Of a stretch of 64,000 nucleotides of DNA, positions 35,211 through 47,577 are shown piece after piece. The stretch covers positions 41,155,531 to 41,219,530 of the forward strand of contig OZ035998.1 of NCBI GenBank assembly GCA_964035015.1, read 5' to 3'. The stretch comes from Corallium rubrum (Eukaryota > Cnidaria > Anthozoa > Scleralcyonacea > Coralliidae). Every line of letters begins with the position of its first letter. Within the stretch, counting starts at the first letter, position 1. The notes beneath the pieces are model-generated. The model saw only the letters and a list, made by a program, of their open reading frames with translations. It searched no databases and had not been told where the DNA came from. Made by a program: the position numbers and the translations under genes.

Positions 35211-35599
35211 CTAGAATAAGCGAGGAGAATCAAATTAGTATTCTACGTATTTTATTACATCTAAATTAGTAATATTTTAGAGAATGTTCGTGCACTTCTT
35301 AAACCAACCATCGAGTTGATATTCTCTTTTTCTTGAAAATGCACGGGAAATCATTTCAACATGGACCTTTCAAGTAGTCGCTTGCTGTATACCTACAACT
35401 ATTTAATTCCAATCAACCCGCAAAGACTTAGCGGCCATCTTGATCAGTAGAGACAATAAACCAAGATGGCCGCTGTGACGTCATTCGCAACCCAGCAAGA
35501 ATACACAAAATGTTTGACAAATTCTTAAAGCTTCACTTTAATTTTGACCAACGCTATTAAGAATCAGTATCTTACTTGTAGTTCAACGTAAAATAAGCC

Positions 35600-35765
35600 A
35601 ATCCCGTTCTGCGTCGGGATAAAACCTTTTCCAATACATAGCATCAGGCTATCGCAGCAGGGCAGGATTCATTTGCGTTTTCATATACACTTGCAAATTC
35701 GTTATATTGAATTCCCCAGCCTGATGTTAGAAATTGAAGTAAGTTTTATCCCGACGCAGAACACG
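35600..35765. mobile_element. Short TIR element
   Basis: Ends cgttctgcgtcgggataaaa and ttttatcccgacgcagaaca are perfect inverted repeats of about 22 bp around 165 bp. The inner halves also pair (gcatcaggct / agcctgatg). Lies in the intron between exons 20 and 19, near a 20-bp C run at 35861. Confidence 0.75.
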
Positions 35766-36221
35766 TAATTAATGCGCAGTCGAGATTACGAATTGACGTA
35801 TTGGAGAAAAAGTTGCTCTCCGGGTTTTCGATACCAGCTAATGTTCATGACGACGTTGACCCCCCCCCCCCCCCCCCCTCCAGCGTTACATGGTTTTATT
35901 CGGCTTACATGCAGAGAATATGAAACATGTCGTTGAAACGTGTACTGTAAATAGTCCCCTTCAGTTTCTATTCTTTCACCCGTTGAAGACCATCAGTTGA
36001 AGACCGTCAAATAACGCCGTTCCCATTTTTCATTAGTTTCTTTTCTCTCTCAATGTAATGGACAAAGTGATCGTAGCTGTTTTGAGGATGCACAATATTC
36101 GTTTTTGCGCCATTTTTTTCAAACTTTACTGCACTTGTTCCTTCAACCACTCATTCATTCAACAAATTTTCTTACACAATAAAGCAATGAAACAAAGCAA
36201 TTGATTCAGCCCCAGGCTTAC

Positions 36222-36460
36222 CTTAGAATGACACGACTGAAAGACTTCGTTACGTATTATATTACACGTCTTATGCGACCAGGCTGCTCTGTGTTGGTTG
36301 ACGTTACAGGGGTGGTCACCAGGAATGACATCTGGACAACCGTCGTGGATCTTCCAACTGTCACCAAAATCGTTGGCGTTGACCTCAGTAAGTTGCTGAG
36401 GAGTCATGAAATCATCGGACTGATCATCGTTGAAAGTACCACACAGGCCACAGGTAGTCC
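36222..36460 (-). CDS. Exon 19: VWD3, second half only, and start of C8-3
   Basis: Starts at TTCGLCGTFNDDQSDDFM, the CGLCG core of a third VWD domain, then runs into a C8 domain (PCNVNQHRAAWSHKTCNIIR, VFQSCHSK). The acceptor GTCTAG|GG implies phase 1, which does not match exon 18 (phase 2). The first half of VWD3, about 90-100 residues with G-D-P-H-Y-x-T-F-D, is not visible between 36461 and 37663. One or more exons are therefore missing, deleted or misplaced in this sequence. Confidence 0.85.
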
Positions 36461-37663
36461 CTAGACGACACGATATAAAGCATTCACTTAGGCTTCACAT
36501 GATCGACTGCAATTAGGACAATACTGTCCCCGAATTACAACTACTATTTATAGAGGAAGCCATTTCATGTCTTTCATGGATTATCGGGTACTTTATTGAA
36601 AACTTACTGACTGAAAGTAATAAAAGTAGCGTGCTGCGTAGGCAGTGTAGAAACAACAATCGAAATATAGTAAGGTTAGATATACTGCCGAAACAGAGAA
36701 CGTAGGAGTCTAACGTTTCGAGCGAAGGTCCTTCGTCAGAGAGAAACGAGGAAGGGCCTTCGCTCGAAACGTTAGACTCCTACGTTCTCTGTTTCGGCAG
36801 TATATCTAACCTTACTATATTTTGACTGAAAGTGAGGTCTTTAGGGCAAAATTATGCTGCCCGAGGTCGTTCAGTGCAGTCGACCGAGCGACGTAGGAAT
36901 GTGAGCAGAGTAGTTTCCATAAAGACCTTACTTTTACTCTAAAGATTTTTATTATATGGCCAAGATTATTTTAGTTTTGTTTCAATATATAGAGACCACA
37001 AGCAGCGAAAGCCGAAGCAACGAATTGACAAAAACCGTAAACAAAACACTTCAGTCTTCGTGGGTTTGTAAGAACCACTCAGGAACCAATCAGACTGCAC
37101 GGAAATCGCGTTAAGACAGCTCACGTGACAAAGCCAATATAGACCAAATCGTAGTTTCATTTAGGCCCACATGCAAATTAGTTTCCTCTTCAATTTGACC
37201 CCTATGCAAATTACATCGTGTCTATTAAAGCATAACGGGAAGATAATATAGACTGGGACTGTTTTTTCATGTTTTGAGTTCATTATTTTTAGACACTACG
37301 TTTAGGATTATTGTCAAGGATAATCGATAAGCAAATTTTATCCTTATAGAATACCTGCTTCAGCCTCATGTTATAAGTGAACTAAAATCATTTTCCTATT
37401 CGCCCCAGGGCTTACTCAGAGAGACCTGAAGCTGTCTATGTTGTTGGTTAGGGAAGGTAATATTTTGAAATAGAGGCGTGAAGCTTACGAGATGATGATA
37501 AAATTGATCGTAAAATGTCGGAAACAAAGAAGACAGCAAACGGTATGCGACTCTATGGGACTTGGGAGCCAATGGTCTGGAGGACACAAGCGCGCGGTTT
37601 TTCTCCTATAGTCAGCCCTGAGCGCGTTATTGACCAATGGGCTTTTAGAAAAACAAATCTTAC
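36461..37663. other. Intron between exons 19 and 18; VWD3 first half expected but absent
   Basis: 1.2 kb containing foldback family A copy 2 (36608-36833) and a repeat fragment (36835-36950, aggtctttagggcaaaatta) also present at 45040-45110. The remaining 700 bp was read in all minus-strand frames for G-D-P-H-Y / T-F-D and for a C-x-C-x-x-G-x-W-x-C exon; neither was found. Confidence 0.65.
36608..36833. mobile_element. Foldback element, family A, copy 2
   Basis: Same leader and arms as the 7.2-kb copy (gcgtaggcagtgtagaaaca; gtttcgagcgaagg). Flanked by an 11-bp direct repeat, tgactgaaagt, at 36608-36618 and 36823-36833. The arms are nearly identical to one another. Confidence 0.85.
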
Positions 37664-37895
37664 CATGTGTTACAGTCAAGTTGTATAACGCGTCCCTGTG
37701 AATAACTTTGCCCTTCATAATGACATGGACAATCTTCAACCTGGACACAACGCGAGCCATCTAACACGAGTCCACGGGGACAGACACACCCCTCCTTGCA
37801 ATCATTGGTCAAGCATGGAAGATGAACATTTTCACATGTCTTTGCGCACTCGGCACCGCAGGAAGACCACGACTGACCTCCAACACATTCCGAAC
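37664..37895 (-). CDS. Exon 18: TIL' (D' module)
   Basis: A TIL domain with no VWD-C8 before it: ECVGGQSWSSCGAECAKTC, CLTNDCKEGCVC, SRCVQVEDCPC, then YSQGRVIQLDCNT at the start of an E module. A solitary TIL-E between D2 and D3 is exactly the D' position of von Willebrand factor and gel-forming mucins. It joins exon 17 in phase 1. The donor TG|GTAAGA leaves in phase 2 and needs a 47-nt E-closing exon that I cannot find. Confidence 0.88.
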
Positions 37896-38775
37896 CTATT
37901 GTGGGAAATATAAAAGGCGTTCGTTAATTAAGCCGCAAAAATCGACATAGTTTGTATGTAAACCAGTTTGTATGTAAACCAAACATTTCAGAACAAGCTT
38001 TTAGTTGTTTAAAATAATCACAATGCTGTGATGTGTATGTAGGTCAATATTAAATCCCAAGACTGATCATGTAATTTGAAAAATGGGTATGTAAGAATAG
38101 TGATGAAGAACAACTTTTGGTGTATCCAATATAGAAATTATGTAAAAATTTAGGATGGAGTAAGCAAACTATTAAAGTCGGTTGTTTGTGACAAACTCGG
38201 CTAGGAAACCGTCGTATAATTTAATTTTTAGAGGATATTACATTACATATTAGTGCGAAGATATGGATTTTATCTTCGTGTGGTGAAAACAATATTTTAC
38301 GAATGAGCATAACGAATGAGTAAAATATCGTTTTTACCACGAGAAGATAAAATTCATATCTTCAAGCCAGCGTGTAATTTTCTTTTTATTATATAGATTC
38401 AATGCAAAAAGAGGTAAAATTTTTAATGACGTCATTGATATCTTCACTAGTGAGGATATGGAAAATACGACACGGCATATTTTCTAATAAAACACTCACA
38501 TCTATATAATAATAGACGATAAACAGAAAAGCCTAAAAGGTACAAGTAGTAATGGGTTGTCAAGCAAACGTATATATTTTTCTGTTTTCAAACGTGTTAA
38601 CGCAACAGACGTCTCTGAAGACGGCTGGAGTATACGAGCCAAAAGTTCAAATTTAATACAAACATGGTGTAACCCACAATTCGCAAATTGCGATATATGC
38701 AAATAATATAACGGCCGTAAAATGAAAACTTCCAACAATATAACCTAGGCCTAATGTAATAAAGAATCATCCTCA

Positions 38776-40590
38776 GAGAAAATTATGATTTTCTTACACT
38801 GCTAAAGTCAACCGAAAAATCGGCTGACTCGAGCGGGATTTCGGAACTCGCAGCTACAATCATTTTCAAAAGTCTTGGGACATTTGCGTCCTTTTTCGGT
38901 TTTCCAACTCCCCCGGCCCCCTGTTCAATGTTGTATACCATGTTCACGGTGAATTTTGCCGGATTGTTAATTTGTTTCATTAGACAACATTGTCAAGGGA
39001 GGGGGAGGGAGGGATTGTGTACATATCGCAAAATAGACGATGTTGTTACAATTGACGCTTTTAAAAAACGTTTTTTACAACGATACTCGCTATATACTAT
39101 AAATAACTTGATCTTATGTCTCCTATTTTAAAGTACGGAAGTGAGCATCGTCGCCGCTTAAAGTCTATTTTGTGAATGAAACAGAAGTTAATACCTTTCA
39201 TAGAAACCAACACAATGCTGGTAACACTAGCAAACGGCCGAAGTGAGCAGTTTTCGTGAAACAACACAGATTTACCGAAATAATTCCCATGCCAATCAGT
39301 GAGTATCGTGGTGAGTACCGTGCGAGCACAGTGCTGGCATTAGTAGTAACAACAGAATATCAAGTTATATTTGTTAATAAGTTAGCGCATTATTTCCACG
39401 TGTTATCGCTGTGTATACTGCTACTCTCGTGCATGGTATGTATACTAATGAAAACCTAAAACAATTTAATATATTACGCAATTTACTTGTTTGTATTAGG
39501 TGTTATTGAATGTCTAAAGTTCCGTGCTTTTTGATCGAAGTTCACTTCTACAATATTGCTTTCCGTAGTGAAATTGAGTAACGCACATATTCTATGGCAT
39601 TTGTGAAATTATTAAAATATTCGCTATTCAAAAAGCGTTTTCGCTTACATGCGCAGAACACATGAAAGGCTGCGCACCCCAGGTTAACACAAAGACGTTT
39701 CAATTCCCCTTTAACGCGAAGTCGTTTAAGTGAAGGGAATATTGCATAAGTTAAACTCTCCACATACTTAAAGAAATGCGTAATCGATTGATTGTGAATA
39801 AATTTAAATTATTTTTTAGATAAATCAAGCTTTTCCAATTGCATTGTCATGAGGCGATCACTTTCATTGTAGTATGTTTTCAATAATTCGTGCAAAGACG
39901 TCTTAATCAATAAAATAACGTTTTTGGGAGCAATAAACACAACTAAATGCCTTTAAACCCCCTAGAACAATTCTGTTATCAACAAAATGTCAACATTTCA
40001 CTCAATTGTTGCTATTATTGTAAAAACCCAAACTACATAACAGCTAATGTTAGATTAACGAAAAAGGTTTTCTCAGACAATCATTTTCAAAAGTCTTGGG
40101 ACATTTGCGTCCTTTTTCGGTTTTCCAACTCCCCTGGCCCCCTGTTCAATGTTGTATACCATGTTCACGGTGAATTTTGCCGGATTGTTAATTTGTTTCA
40201 TTAGACAACATTGTAAAGGGAGGGGGAGGGAAGGATTGTGTACATATCGCAAAATAGACGATGTTGAACGAGTATATTTAGAAAAGCTCAAGTGTCCCAA
40301 CTACTTTTGAAATGGATTGTAGGCCTTCGGGATTCCGGTCCGCCGCTCTACCTGTTGAGTTATCGAACAGCACAGGGATTGGAGGCGAGTTTTATCCAAC
40401 TTAAGTGCACGAGATATTCTCGCGACAACTTAACGCTTATCCGTGAGGACGTGCAGTGTTTCAATTCTATTACAGAAGCATCCTCAGAAAAACAAGCAAA
40501 AAATTCAGGATTTTCTAAAAAATAAGTCAGCCGAATTTTTCGGTTGACCTTAGCAGTGAAAGAAAATCATGAAAAATTTTCTGATGTATT
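38776..40590. mobile_element. 1.8-kb non-autonomous DNA element with internal direct duplication
   Basis: Terminal blocks pair inverted: gattttcttacactgctaaa gtcaaccgaaaaatcggctgac at the left, and gtcagccgaatttttcggtt gacc...agcagtgaaagaaaatc at the right. A 190-bp segment (acaatcattttcaaaagtct to caaaatagacgatgttg) is directly repeated at 38858-39045 and 40077-40266. No transposase frame. It fills most of the intron between exons 18 and 17. Confidence 0.75.
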
Positions 40591-40644
40591 AAACATGACG
40601 TAATTAATTGTTAAATAAATACCAATGCGGAGTAGATTGCCTAC

Positions 40645-40691
40645 CTTTACAAGTTGTGTTTGAGCAGTTGAATTTTCCGTTCTCGCACAAA
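40645..40691 (-). CDS. Exon 17: end of E-2
   Basis: A 47-nt exon, C-LCENGKFNCSNTTCK, with the same length and phases (2 in, 1 out) as exon 13. It closes the D2 TIL-E unit. Acceptor TTTTTTCAG|T, donor AAAG|GTAGGC. Confidence 0.85.
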
Positions 40692-42040
40692 CTGAAAAAA
40701 GATAAAGGCTTAGAAAACAACATCGATTAAAACCAAATTCTAGTTAACGGAAGTTCTAAAATCACTTACTACATGAAAGTATCTTTTTATTTTTTGTCGT
40801 TCAAATTGAATAGTTAAAAAAATAGACACGTAAAGGAGAATATAATACACAAAAATAGCGTACTGCATGTGCATGTCAAACGCAAAATATGATTATTAAA
40901 ATTCAGGTTTAAGGTCTACGGTAATTTTAAGTAGGGACTGGTAACAAGTATGACGTCGACACATGCGCGAATAGCAATCTTGTCGAGTTGATATTCTGTC
41001 ACCTCAGCAGCCGTCCGAGCGATACAAATGCTCAAATATAACACATTTGCTTCGGTAAGTTAAAATTTTGTGCATAAAGAAATAGGTAAAACTTAAACAC
41101 ACTTAATTTTTAAAATATTTCATAAGACAGAACTTTTTTTAAGCCATTAAATTTATAGCGAAAAATCTGTCTTGACAACTTTCCCTAACATTTCTAATAA
41201 ATAATATTTCCTAATAGTGTTCCACGTAGAAAAAACGGCCATTTTTAGAAATCGACACCGATATGCGTCTAAAGAGACAAAAACCTGGAGATATGCGTCT
41301 AAATAGTGAAAATTGACAAATTTAATACGCCATTTTATTACCATGGTAACAGCAGATATTAACACTATTCAACAAATACTTGAAAGTGATGGGAAAACAT
41401 CATTCGCATTTAGTTTTAATACTGTACCTAATAAACTTGGGAGTTAGTGACGTTACAAGCTGGATAAATATTATAAAATTACACACCTAAACTTTGCTAA
41501 TAGGTTTCCATGCAATAATGTGAAAACGACTTTCACTAAAATCGAGCTTCGGACATCCATACATATCGGTATAACTAAGTAAATATTTTGCTTAACCCAG
41601 CTTGTGACGTCAGATGCATATGAAAAAATTGTCCAAAACGGCGGACGACAAGATTGGTATTTTTTTTGTCAAAACTGGCAATGTTGTTGGAAAAAAAGTC
41701 CACTTTTCTTAAATTACTTTAGTAAGTATGATTATTGCCAGTACGGTCGAGGTTAAAGGGATGGTTCAAAAGAATTCGTTAGTCCTTTCGAGGCTTTTCA
41801 AAAAATATATCGCAAATTTGTTTTTCCAAATTTGTCGTCAAGTTTCAGTAAGATTTTAGCAATCTTCTGGATAACCTAACCAAAAAAAAACTATAATCCT
41901 TGATAGTAATCTGGTTTACCGCCTAGCTTTTTGGAAAAACATGTGACGACATTTTGGAAAAGTCGCGAAAAGACTAGACGAGTCCCTTTGAGTTATCCCT
42001 TTTAACCTCGCCTGCAATCAGGTGGCCATGAAGTACTCAC
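40692..42040. other. Intron between exons 17 and 16
   Basis: A TIR element occupies about 41752-42010 (gaggttaaagggatggttca at the left, gagttatcccttttaacctc at the right), ending some 30 bp from exon 16. The other kilobase is AT-rich, with nothing I can assign. Confidence 0.6.
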
Positions 42041-42284
42041 CAGGATGTACATCGAGTAAACATGACAACAGAACCAGTAGCGTACAATCGTGCGTCGTGT
42101 GTACAAGAACACTGAGAAACCGGGACACATTTCATCTTTTGTTCATCCAGAGCAAATCCAGTTTGACAGCGACAGCCTGCATAACACTCATCACTACAAC
42201 TCTCCGTCGTCAGGTCGTTGCAGGTTAAAAGGCAAGATAAACCACATTCCTGGTATTCTTGACCTTCAATATCGCATTTTGTGT
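42041..42284 (-). CDS. Exon 16: TIL-2 and start of E-2
   Basis: A TIL domain (KCDIEGQEYQECGLSCLLTC, ESCSDECYAGCRC, KCVPVSQCSC) followed by the start of the E module (ATGSVVMFTRCTS). Acceptor TTTACCAG|AC, donor TG|GTGAGT, phase 2, as in exon 12. A TIR-bearing MITE ends about 30 bp from the donor side. Confidence 0.9.
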
Positions 42285-43172
42285 CTGGTAAAATAAAAAA
42301 ACAACTTTCAAAATTAACAAATATCAAGTTTTTGAATGGCACATTGACTGGGAGATAATGTGTGAAGGTTTCTAGATTGGGAGTAGGCCCCCAAACAGCT
42401 CCACGATGCAGAACAAGCGAACTCTAGAAATGTCGATAAGCGCCAAACAACCAAAACATCTGATTTGGTTCTTCGAGTTCATTGGGTTTTTTACCGACCA
42501 AACTTTACTTTTGTTTATACTGTTATATACTCTATCAGTCATATTTAAACTGTTCTTCCTACTGGATAGAGATTCAGTAATTTGGCCGTCCTTCATTAGC
42601 CAGGTCTTCATTCGCTCGACTTTCCTGGAAAAATATTGAATGGTTATCTTACATGTTCTAATTCGTTTCTTAAGGAAACTCGCAAAACCAATAGAAAAGA
42701 TAGAGCGTGCGGCTTTTTATGGCTAACAAAAATCCGGCTTCAAGCACCAGCGCAATAAAATAAATTTCTTGTATACTTCTGCAGCAACACCGAGTACTCC
42801 AGGGCTATAAAAGAAAGGTAGCCTTAATATGTCTCCTTAGTATAAATACACAGGTGATGACAGAAAACCACGCGCGCTGATTGGTCGAGCTACTTCGGAT
42901 TAATTCTCGATAATCACCTACAGCGTTTATTTAAAATGGCCGCCAGCCAAGTTGTCAATGCGACAGACGAGGGAATTAACAACTTTAAAGAAAATGTTGT
43001 TCCTAAAAGTACGAAAATGTTTATACTAAAACAATTATTCGCCTCAGTGAATATCAGTGTATAATAACCTCGACTTTGTCTCGGCTATTATACACCAATA
43101 TTCACCTCGCCTTCGGCGAATAATTGTTAAATATAAAGAGAATGTTACGTTTTTAAAACTTTTGTAACATAC
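42285..43172. other. Intron between exons 16 and 15
   Basis: A hairpin at about 43025-43131 (acaattattcgcctcagtga / cgccttcggcgaataattgt) lies just before the exon 15 donor. Nothing else is recognised. Confidence 0.6.
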
Positions 43173-43691
43173 CACATTCAGGAGCAATTCCTTTGTTTCG
43201 CCATTCAACGACAACGCCATGTCTTGAACAATGATAAGCATAGTCACTGAGTGAAGAACAGTAACATGCTTCAGCATCGTCACAACCACATACATCCGAT
43301 TCACAGTTTTGAATAAAACCATCTTCAGGATCGACGGAATAGTGACACTGACTGAATGGATCCTGGCGCAAAACACCACATTTCGTAGACGCAATTGAAG
43401 CCCTCTGGACAAAAATCTCGCATGGGTTTTTCTCTTTATACGCGACATCTTCGCAGTTTATGTCGGTTTTCCAAGAATTCCCGAAAGCAATGGTCCTGGG
43501 CTCGACGATATTTTCTCGATTGAGGAAATCGTCTCGCTGATCGTGGTTGAAGTTGCCACATAAACCACATGTTTTACCACTAAATGTTGAATCCAGGCTA
43601 ACGTAAAGTCGCAAATAACCATCCCAGGTGACTTTGAAACCAGCATTTACATGAAGGTGTGTTAGGGTAGAAACGCGAGTAATGGAAAACC
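43173..43691 (-). CDS. Exon 15: VWD2 second half and C8-2
   Basis: Finishes VWD2 (FKVTWDGYLRLYVSLDSTF, then CGLCGNFNHDQRDDF) and carries a C8 domain (STKCGVLRQDPFSQCHYSVD to ESDVCGCDDAEACYC to YAYHCSRHGVVVEWRNKG). The CGLCG motif and the Asp/Asn-rich loop are intact. Acceptor TTTCAAG|GG, donor TGTG|GTATGT, phase 1 on both sides. Confidence 0.92.
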
Positions 43692-44172
43692 CTTGAAAGA
43701 AAAATAAATATTGCAGCTCAGAAAAACACCATTTGTGACCCTTAATAAACTAGTATTTGCTCGAATAATAGACCGTGGGCGTTACCCTAACGCACAATAC
43801 CGTACAGTTGGGAGCCTCCGTACCTTTTACGGAAGATGGCGACAAAAATCATATTTACAATTTGACCGTCTTCCAACGGTAATCCACAAAAACAAAATAG
43901 ATTTTTCAGCTCAAGTATAAACTTGTTAGGGTGCAACACTTTTTAAAGGGGAAAAAGGGAAATACAGTCGGTTTTGTGAATGTTCTGTGATTTTATTGTT
44001 GGCGACTCCACTGAAACTTTGATATGCTCGTTCTCGTTCTACGCGGCCAATAGTTGATGTTGATCTTCTTTTAATAAGTGCAAAGTACATGTACGTCATT
44101 TTTCGCACCTGATGTCATTTTCAGTCTTTTGAATTCTATTGAAAATATACGGACGTCATAGGTGAAAACACG

Positions 44173-44335
44173 TACCTAGTTCTCATAAATCGCCGATGAT
44201 CGGCGATTTATGATTTAGATGCATGTTAAAACGGGAAGTGCAGCAGCATGTTAAGTAATAAAGAACTTCTGCATTGTTCTTTATTACTTAACATGCACCT
44301 AAATCATAAATCGCCGACATACGAGAACTAGGCTA
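44173..44335. mobile_element. Foldback MITE, family B, copy 2
   Basis: Ends cctagttctcataaatcgcc and gccgacatacgagaactagg. Shorter than the other two copies, missing about 35 bp of the right inner half. It is inside the intron between exons 15 and 14. Confidence 0.85.
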
Positions 44336-44650
44336 TACGACGTCTGTTAAACACTGGTAGTAGCAGGAAACAACATTACGCTACCATGCAGATGCCTCCA
44401 AGATACATTTGAAACTTTTCAGAGATGCATGAAGAAATAGAAGGAAGAAAGCGAGTTGAAGCCAGATGAGGAAGTTGCTGTTGCATGTCTTTTAACAGAT
44501 TCGTCCAAGACTTTTATCAAAGTGGTATCCAAATTATCAGAACTCAAATTAAAACGTAAACAATCCTGTGGACATGCACAAAACAGAACGTTATCGAACC
44601 TAAAGATTTTTTGTAATATGCACTATAGAACTTAGAAAAACCATTCTTAC

Positions 44651-44923
44651 CTGGTCGATCAATAGGAAAACTTGTTATTTTTGCTCCATCTAGTGTAACC
44701 AGCCCAGCTCTTTGGAGCGCCACATTAGTACCATTGATACGTACAAGAGCAGACTTAGAACAAGTCAAGATATTAGCCGGTCCGCAGGGTGTGTTCTGTA
44801 CTAATATCTCAAACTGGTTTGAAAAGCAATCACGAGCAAGCACGTACTGACATTTACCCATGAAAGAGTAAACTTTGCCATCAAATGTTCGGTAATGGGG
44901 ATCACCAGTCGCAGAACAGACAC
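44651..44923 (-). CDS. Exon 14: VWD2, first half
   Basis: Begins GVCSATGDPHYRTFDGKVYS, a textbook VWD start, then a Cys-containing strand region (KCQYVLARDC, QNTPCG, TCSKSALVRINGT). Acceptor TTTACTAG|GT, donor CCAG|GTAAGA, phase 1 on both sides. It lies immediately after the D1 TIL-E unit as expected for D1-D2 in mucin and VWF-type proteins. Confidence 0.92.
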
Positions 44924-45298
44924 CTAGTAAAGAACAGATCGTTTTATTCAATATTTTCGTAACAGACTCTATATCAAAAACCACTGCAAGACATGAACTG
45001 TATAATAAATTATTCACCGAGTTGGGGGGGGGGGGGGGGGGGGAGGTCTTTACGGCAACATTACCATGCCCGCGGTCTTTCAGTACAGACCGAGCGACGA
45101 AGAAGCGAGGTTTGTGCTAGCCTGCGTAGCTGGCGGTACTAGGGGGTTCGGGCACGGGCGGTAGGCCCGGCAACGCGAAATACCGCCTGCCCAAAAACCA
45201 TGTTTTTTAATTCCGCCCAGTTAAGCGATTCAAGAGAAGAGATTCGATCGTTTATAAATACTCTTCAAGGGAGAGACGACGAGTACTGAACAGCCATC

Positions 45299-45557
45299 AT
45301 TAATAATTCCAAATAGTGAAATAAAAGTAATGTAGCGTGCTGCATAGGCAGTATTGACACAACAATTGAAATATAGTAAGGTTAGATATAACTGCCGAAA
45401 CAGAACGTAGGAGTCTATAACGTTTCGAGCGAAGGCCCTTCTCTCTTTCTCTCGGACGAAGGGCCTTCGCTCGAAACGCTATAGACTCGTACGTTCCGTT
45501 TCGGCAATACATCTAACCTTACTATATTGACATTCGATTGTTATATTAATAATTCCA
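45299..45557. mobile_element. Foldback element, family A, copy 3
   Basis: Same leader (gtgctgcataggcagta) and inverted arms (tagactcgtacgttccgttt), more diverged than copies 1 and 2. Flanked by a 13-bp direct repeat, attaataattcca, at 45299-45311 and 45545-45557. Upstream, 45024-45235 holds an 18-bp G run and a GC-rich repeat fragment shared with 36835-36950. Confidence 0.8.
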
Positions 45558-46141
45558 GGCATTTTCATCATCTCGTCCTTCGCCAAAGCATACACGGTAA
45601 ATATCATACTTTTACCAAATCTATTTGGCAAAATTGCAATCACAGCCCTACCAAGCGCCCCTCGTGGCTGTTAAGCTTCACTCACGATATTAAATCCCAT
45701 ATCATACTCGTGACCATTAATTAACCATCTTATCCCATGGCACACCCAAAATTACATAAAACAATAGCTGATTGAAAGCAAGGTTAAAACACATTTCTGA
45801 TAAACGATAAAATGCTTTGTTTCAGTGAATGTTCATTGTAAATGAAAGCCATTTGCTGTTTAAATTAGCAGTGTTAATCTCATTTGTATGCATAGCGTGA
45901 TAAGTAGTTATCGAGTGGGATAACTAGTTATCGCATACTAATGAGCATTTTTACCTCACAATTTCCCTCTCTGCAAAGCCCTGCCCACTTGACGTCGTTA
46001 AGACAGTTGGATAAAGGATTTAACGAGTCTCTTGGAACAATGAATTTTGCGTGTGTCATGGGATAATAGTAGATAAGACAGACAATGCATGCAACATGCA
46101 GTCGCCTTTAGTTAACATCAACTGCGCACATGCATACGTAC

Positions 46142-46188
46142 CAGGGCAAATCTTTGCAGAACAGTTCCATCTCCCGGACTTGCAATTA
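46142..46188 (-). CDS. Exon 13: end of E-1
   Basis: A 47-nt exon completing the E module: C-NCKSGRWNCSAKICPG, the C-x-C-x-x-G-x-W-x-C pattern that closes each TIL-E unit. It enters in phase 2 and leaves in phase 1. The same 47-nt exon with the same phases recurs at the end of D2, which supports this small call. Confidence 0.85.
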
Positions 46189-46756
46189 CTTAAAAAAAAA
46201 ATCGAATATTTATGGTGAAAATGTATAAATTATACAATTGACATATATAGTTAGGAAGATAAGAATTGCTTTGACAAAAGTTTAACTTGTTCAAATCGTT
46301 TATCTTCTATCGGGAATATAAAAGACAGAATATCGCGTAGTGAAATTTTATTTGTACTAGATAACCCTAACCGTTCAAATTTCACGCGGTTTTCTTTGTT
46401 ATTACCACACAAACTGAATTAAATTGAATTGTCATTATAAACGCACGGTCTTTATCTGTATAAAGCCCAGACGAAACATTGTGAAATTTGAACTAAATTA
46501 GTTAATTACCGAGAACCTCGGCATTAAGCCTATATTAGGTTCGGCTGGAACTAATCAGAAATCTATTGAATTCGAACAAAAGAAAGCCGCGGAAAAAAAA
46601 ATCGCCTAGTGGAAAACCGGCTTTAGGTCTCAAACTAAAAGTACGCTTCTCACATGCGGCCAAGGTGAAATTTTAATCAGGTAAATTGCATGGAGAAGGG
46701 AATTGAACCCAGGTTGCACAGGCAAAAGGCACGTGCGCTTACTCTTGTACGAACGA

Positions 46757-46993
46757 CACATTCAATTACGTTCCCAATCTCGTTCCCAGAGCCCACGTTC
46801 CCCACCCGGGAAACGAGAAACTCTGGGATAATCCGTTTCACATCGATATTTCATTGGCTGATGGGAATGATTACTCTTCTTCCGGATAACAAGAATCCTG
46901 TGATGGCGTGAACGGATTATCCCATAGCCTCTCGTTTCCCGCCCACTGGGTAAGGGGAACGTGGGCTCTGGGAACGAGATTGTTACGTTCCGA
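46757..46993. mobile_element. TIR MITE in the intron between exons 13 and 12
   Basis: Ends acgttcccaatctcgttccc and gggaacgagattgttacgtt, continuing through agagcccacgttcccc and its complement; the inner halves pair as well (ggataatccgtt / aacggattatcc). Just left, at 46690-46745, is a tRNA-like fragment (gggaattgaacccaggttgc). Just right is a 23-bp tandem repeat (47030-47080). Confidence 0.8.
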
Positions 46994-47122
46994 GAAATAC
47001 AGTCTAGCATTCTGTTCCACATTCAAGTACTCGTTTTCTCCCAATGCTGATTTCCTCGTTTTCTCCCAATGCTGATTTCCGATACCAATTCATTTTGCAG
47101 CGCATATTATAATTGTACTCAC

Positions 47123-47360
47123 CATTCATTGCAATCGAGTTTTATCTTGCTTCCTGTAGGATAGACCTCGTGCTTGTACTCACAAGGACACGCCCTTTCT
47201 TCGACACAATGAGAACCATTGAAGTAGGTAGTGTCTGAACAATGACAACCATCGACACACTGCTCGTTACAAGCGAACACAAGATCTTTGTTGCTACAAC
47301 GCTTTGGACATGCGGAACCACATTCGGAGTATTCAAGATTGGCTGAACAAACTTGGGCTG
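47123..47360 (-). CDS. Exon 12: TIL-1 and start of E-1
   Basis: A trypsin-inhibitor-like Cys-rich (TIL) domain: VCSANLEYSECGSACPKRCS, CNEQCVDGCHC, NGSHCVEERACPCEYK, followed by the start of the small VWC-like E module (YPTGSKIKLDCNE). Acceptor TATCCAG|CA, donor TG|GTGAGT in phase 2. The split codon becomes Cys when joined to exon 13. Confidence 0.9.
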
Positions 47361-47577
47361 CTGGATAAAGAACATTTTAGAAAAGAAAGAAAACCATTAA
47401 TAATTTACTGTATTTAGATACAGATAGGTTGAAATACTAGCATTAGTTCTTTTTTGGTCATACTTTTTAGTAAAGTTGATTGCAAGAATTGATTGCAAAA
47501 TAACACTTTTATACGGTTCGCACAAATTTTTTGCAAAAAATGCATTCTACATGTACATGTACAGTACGTGTACTTAC

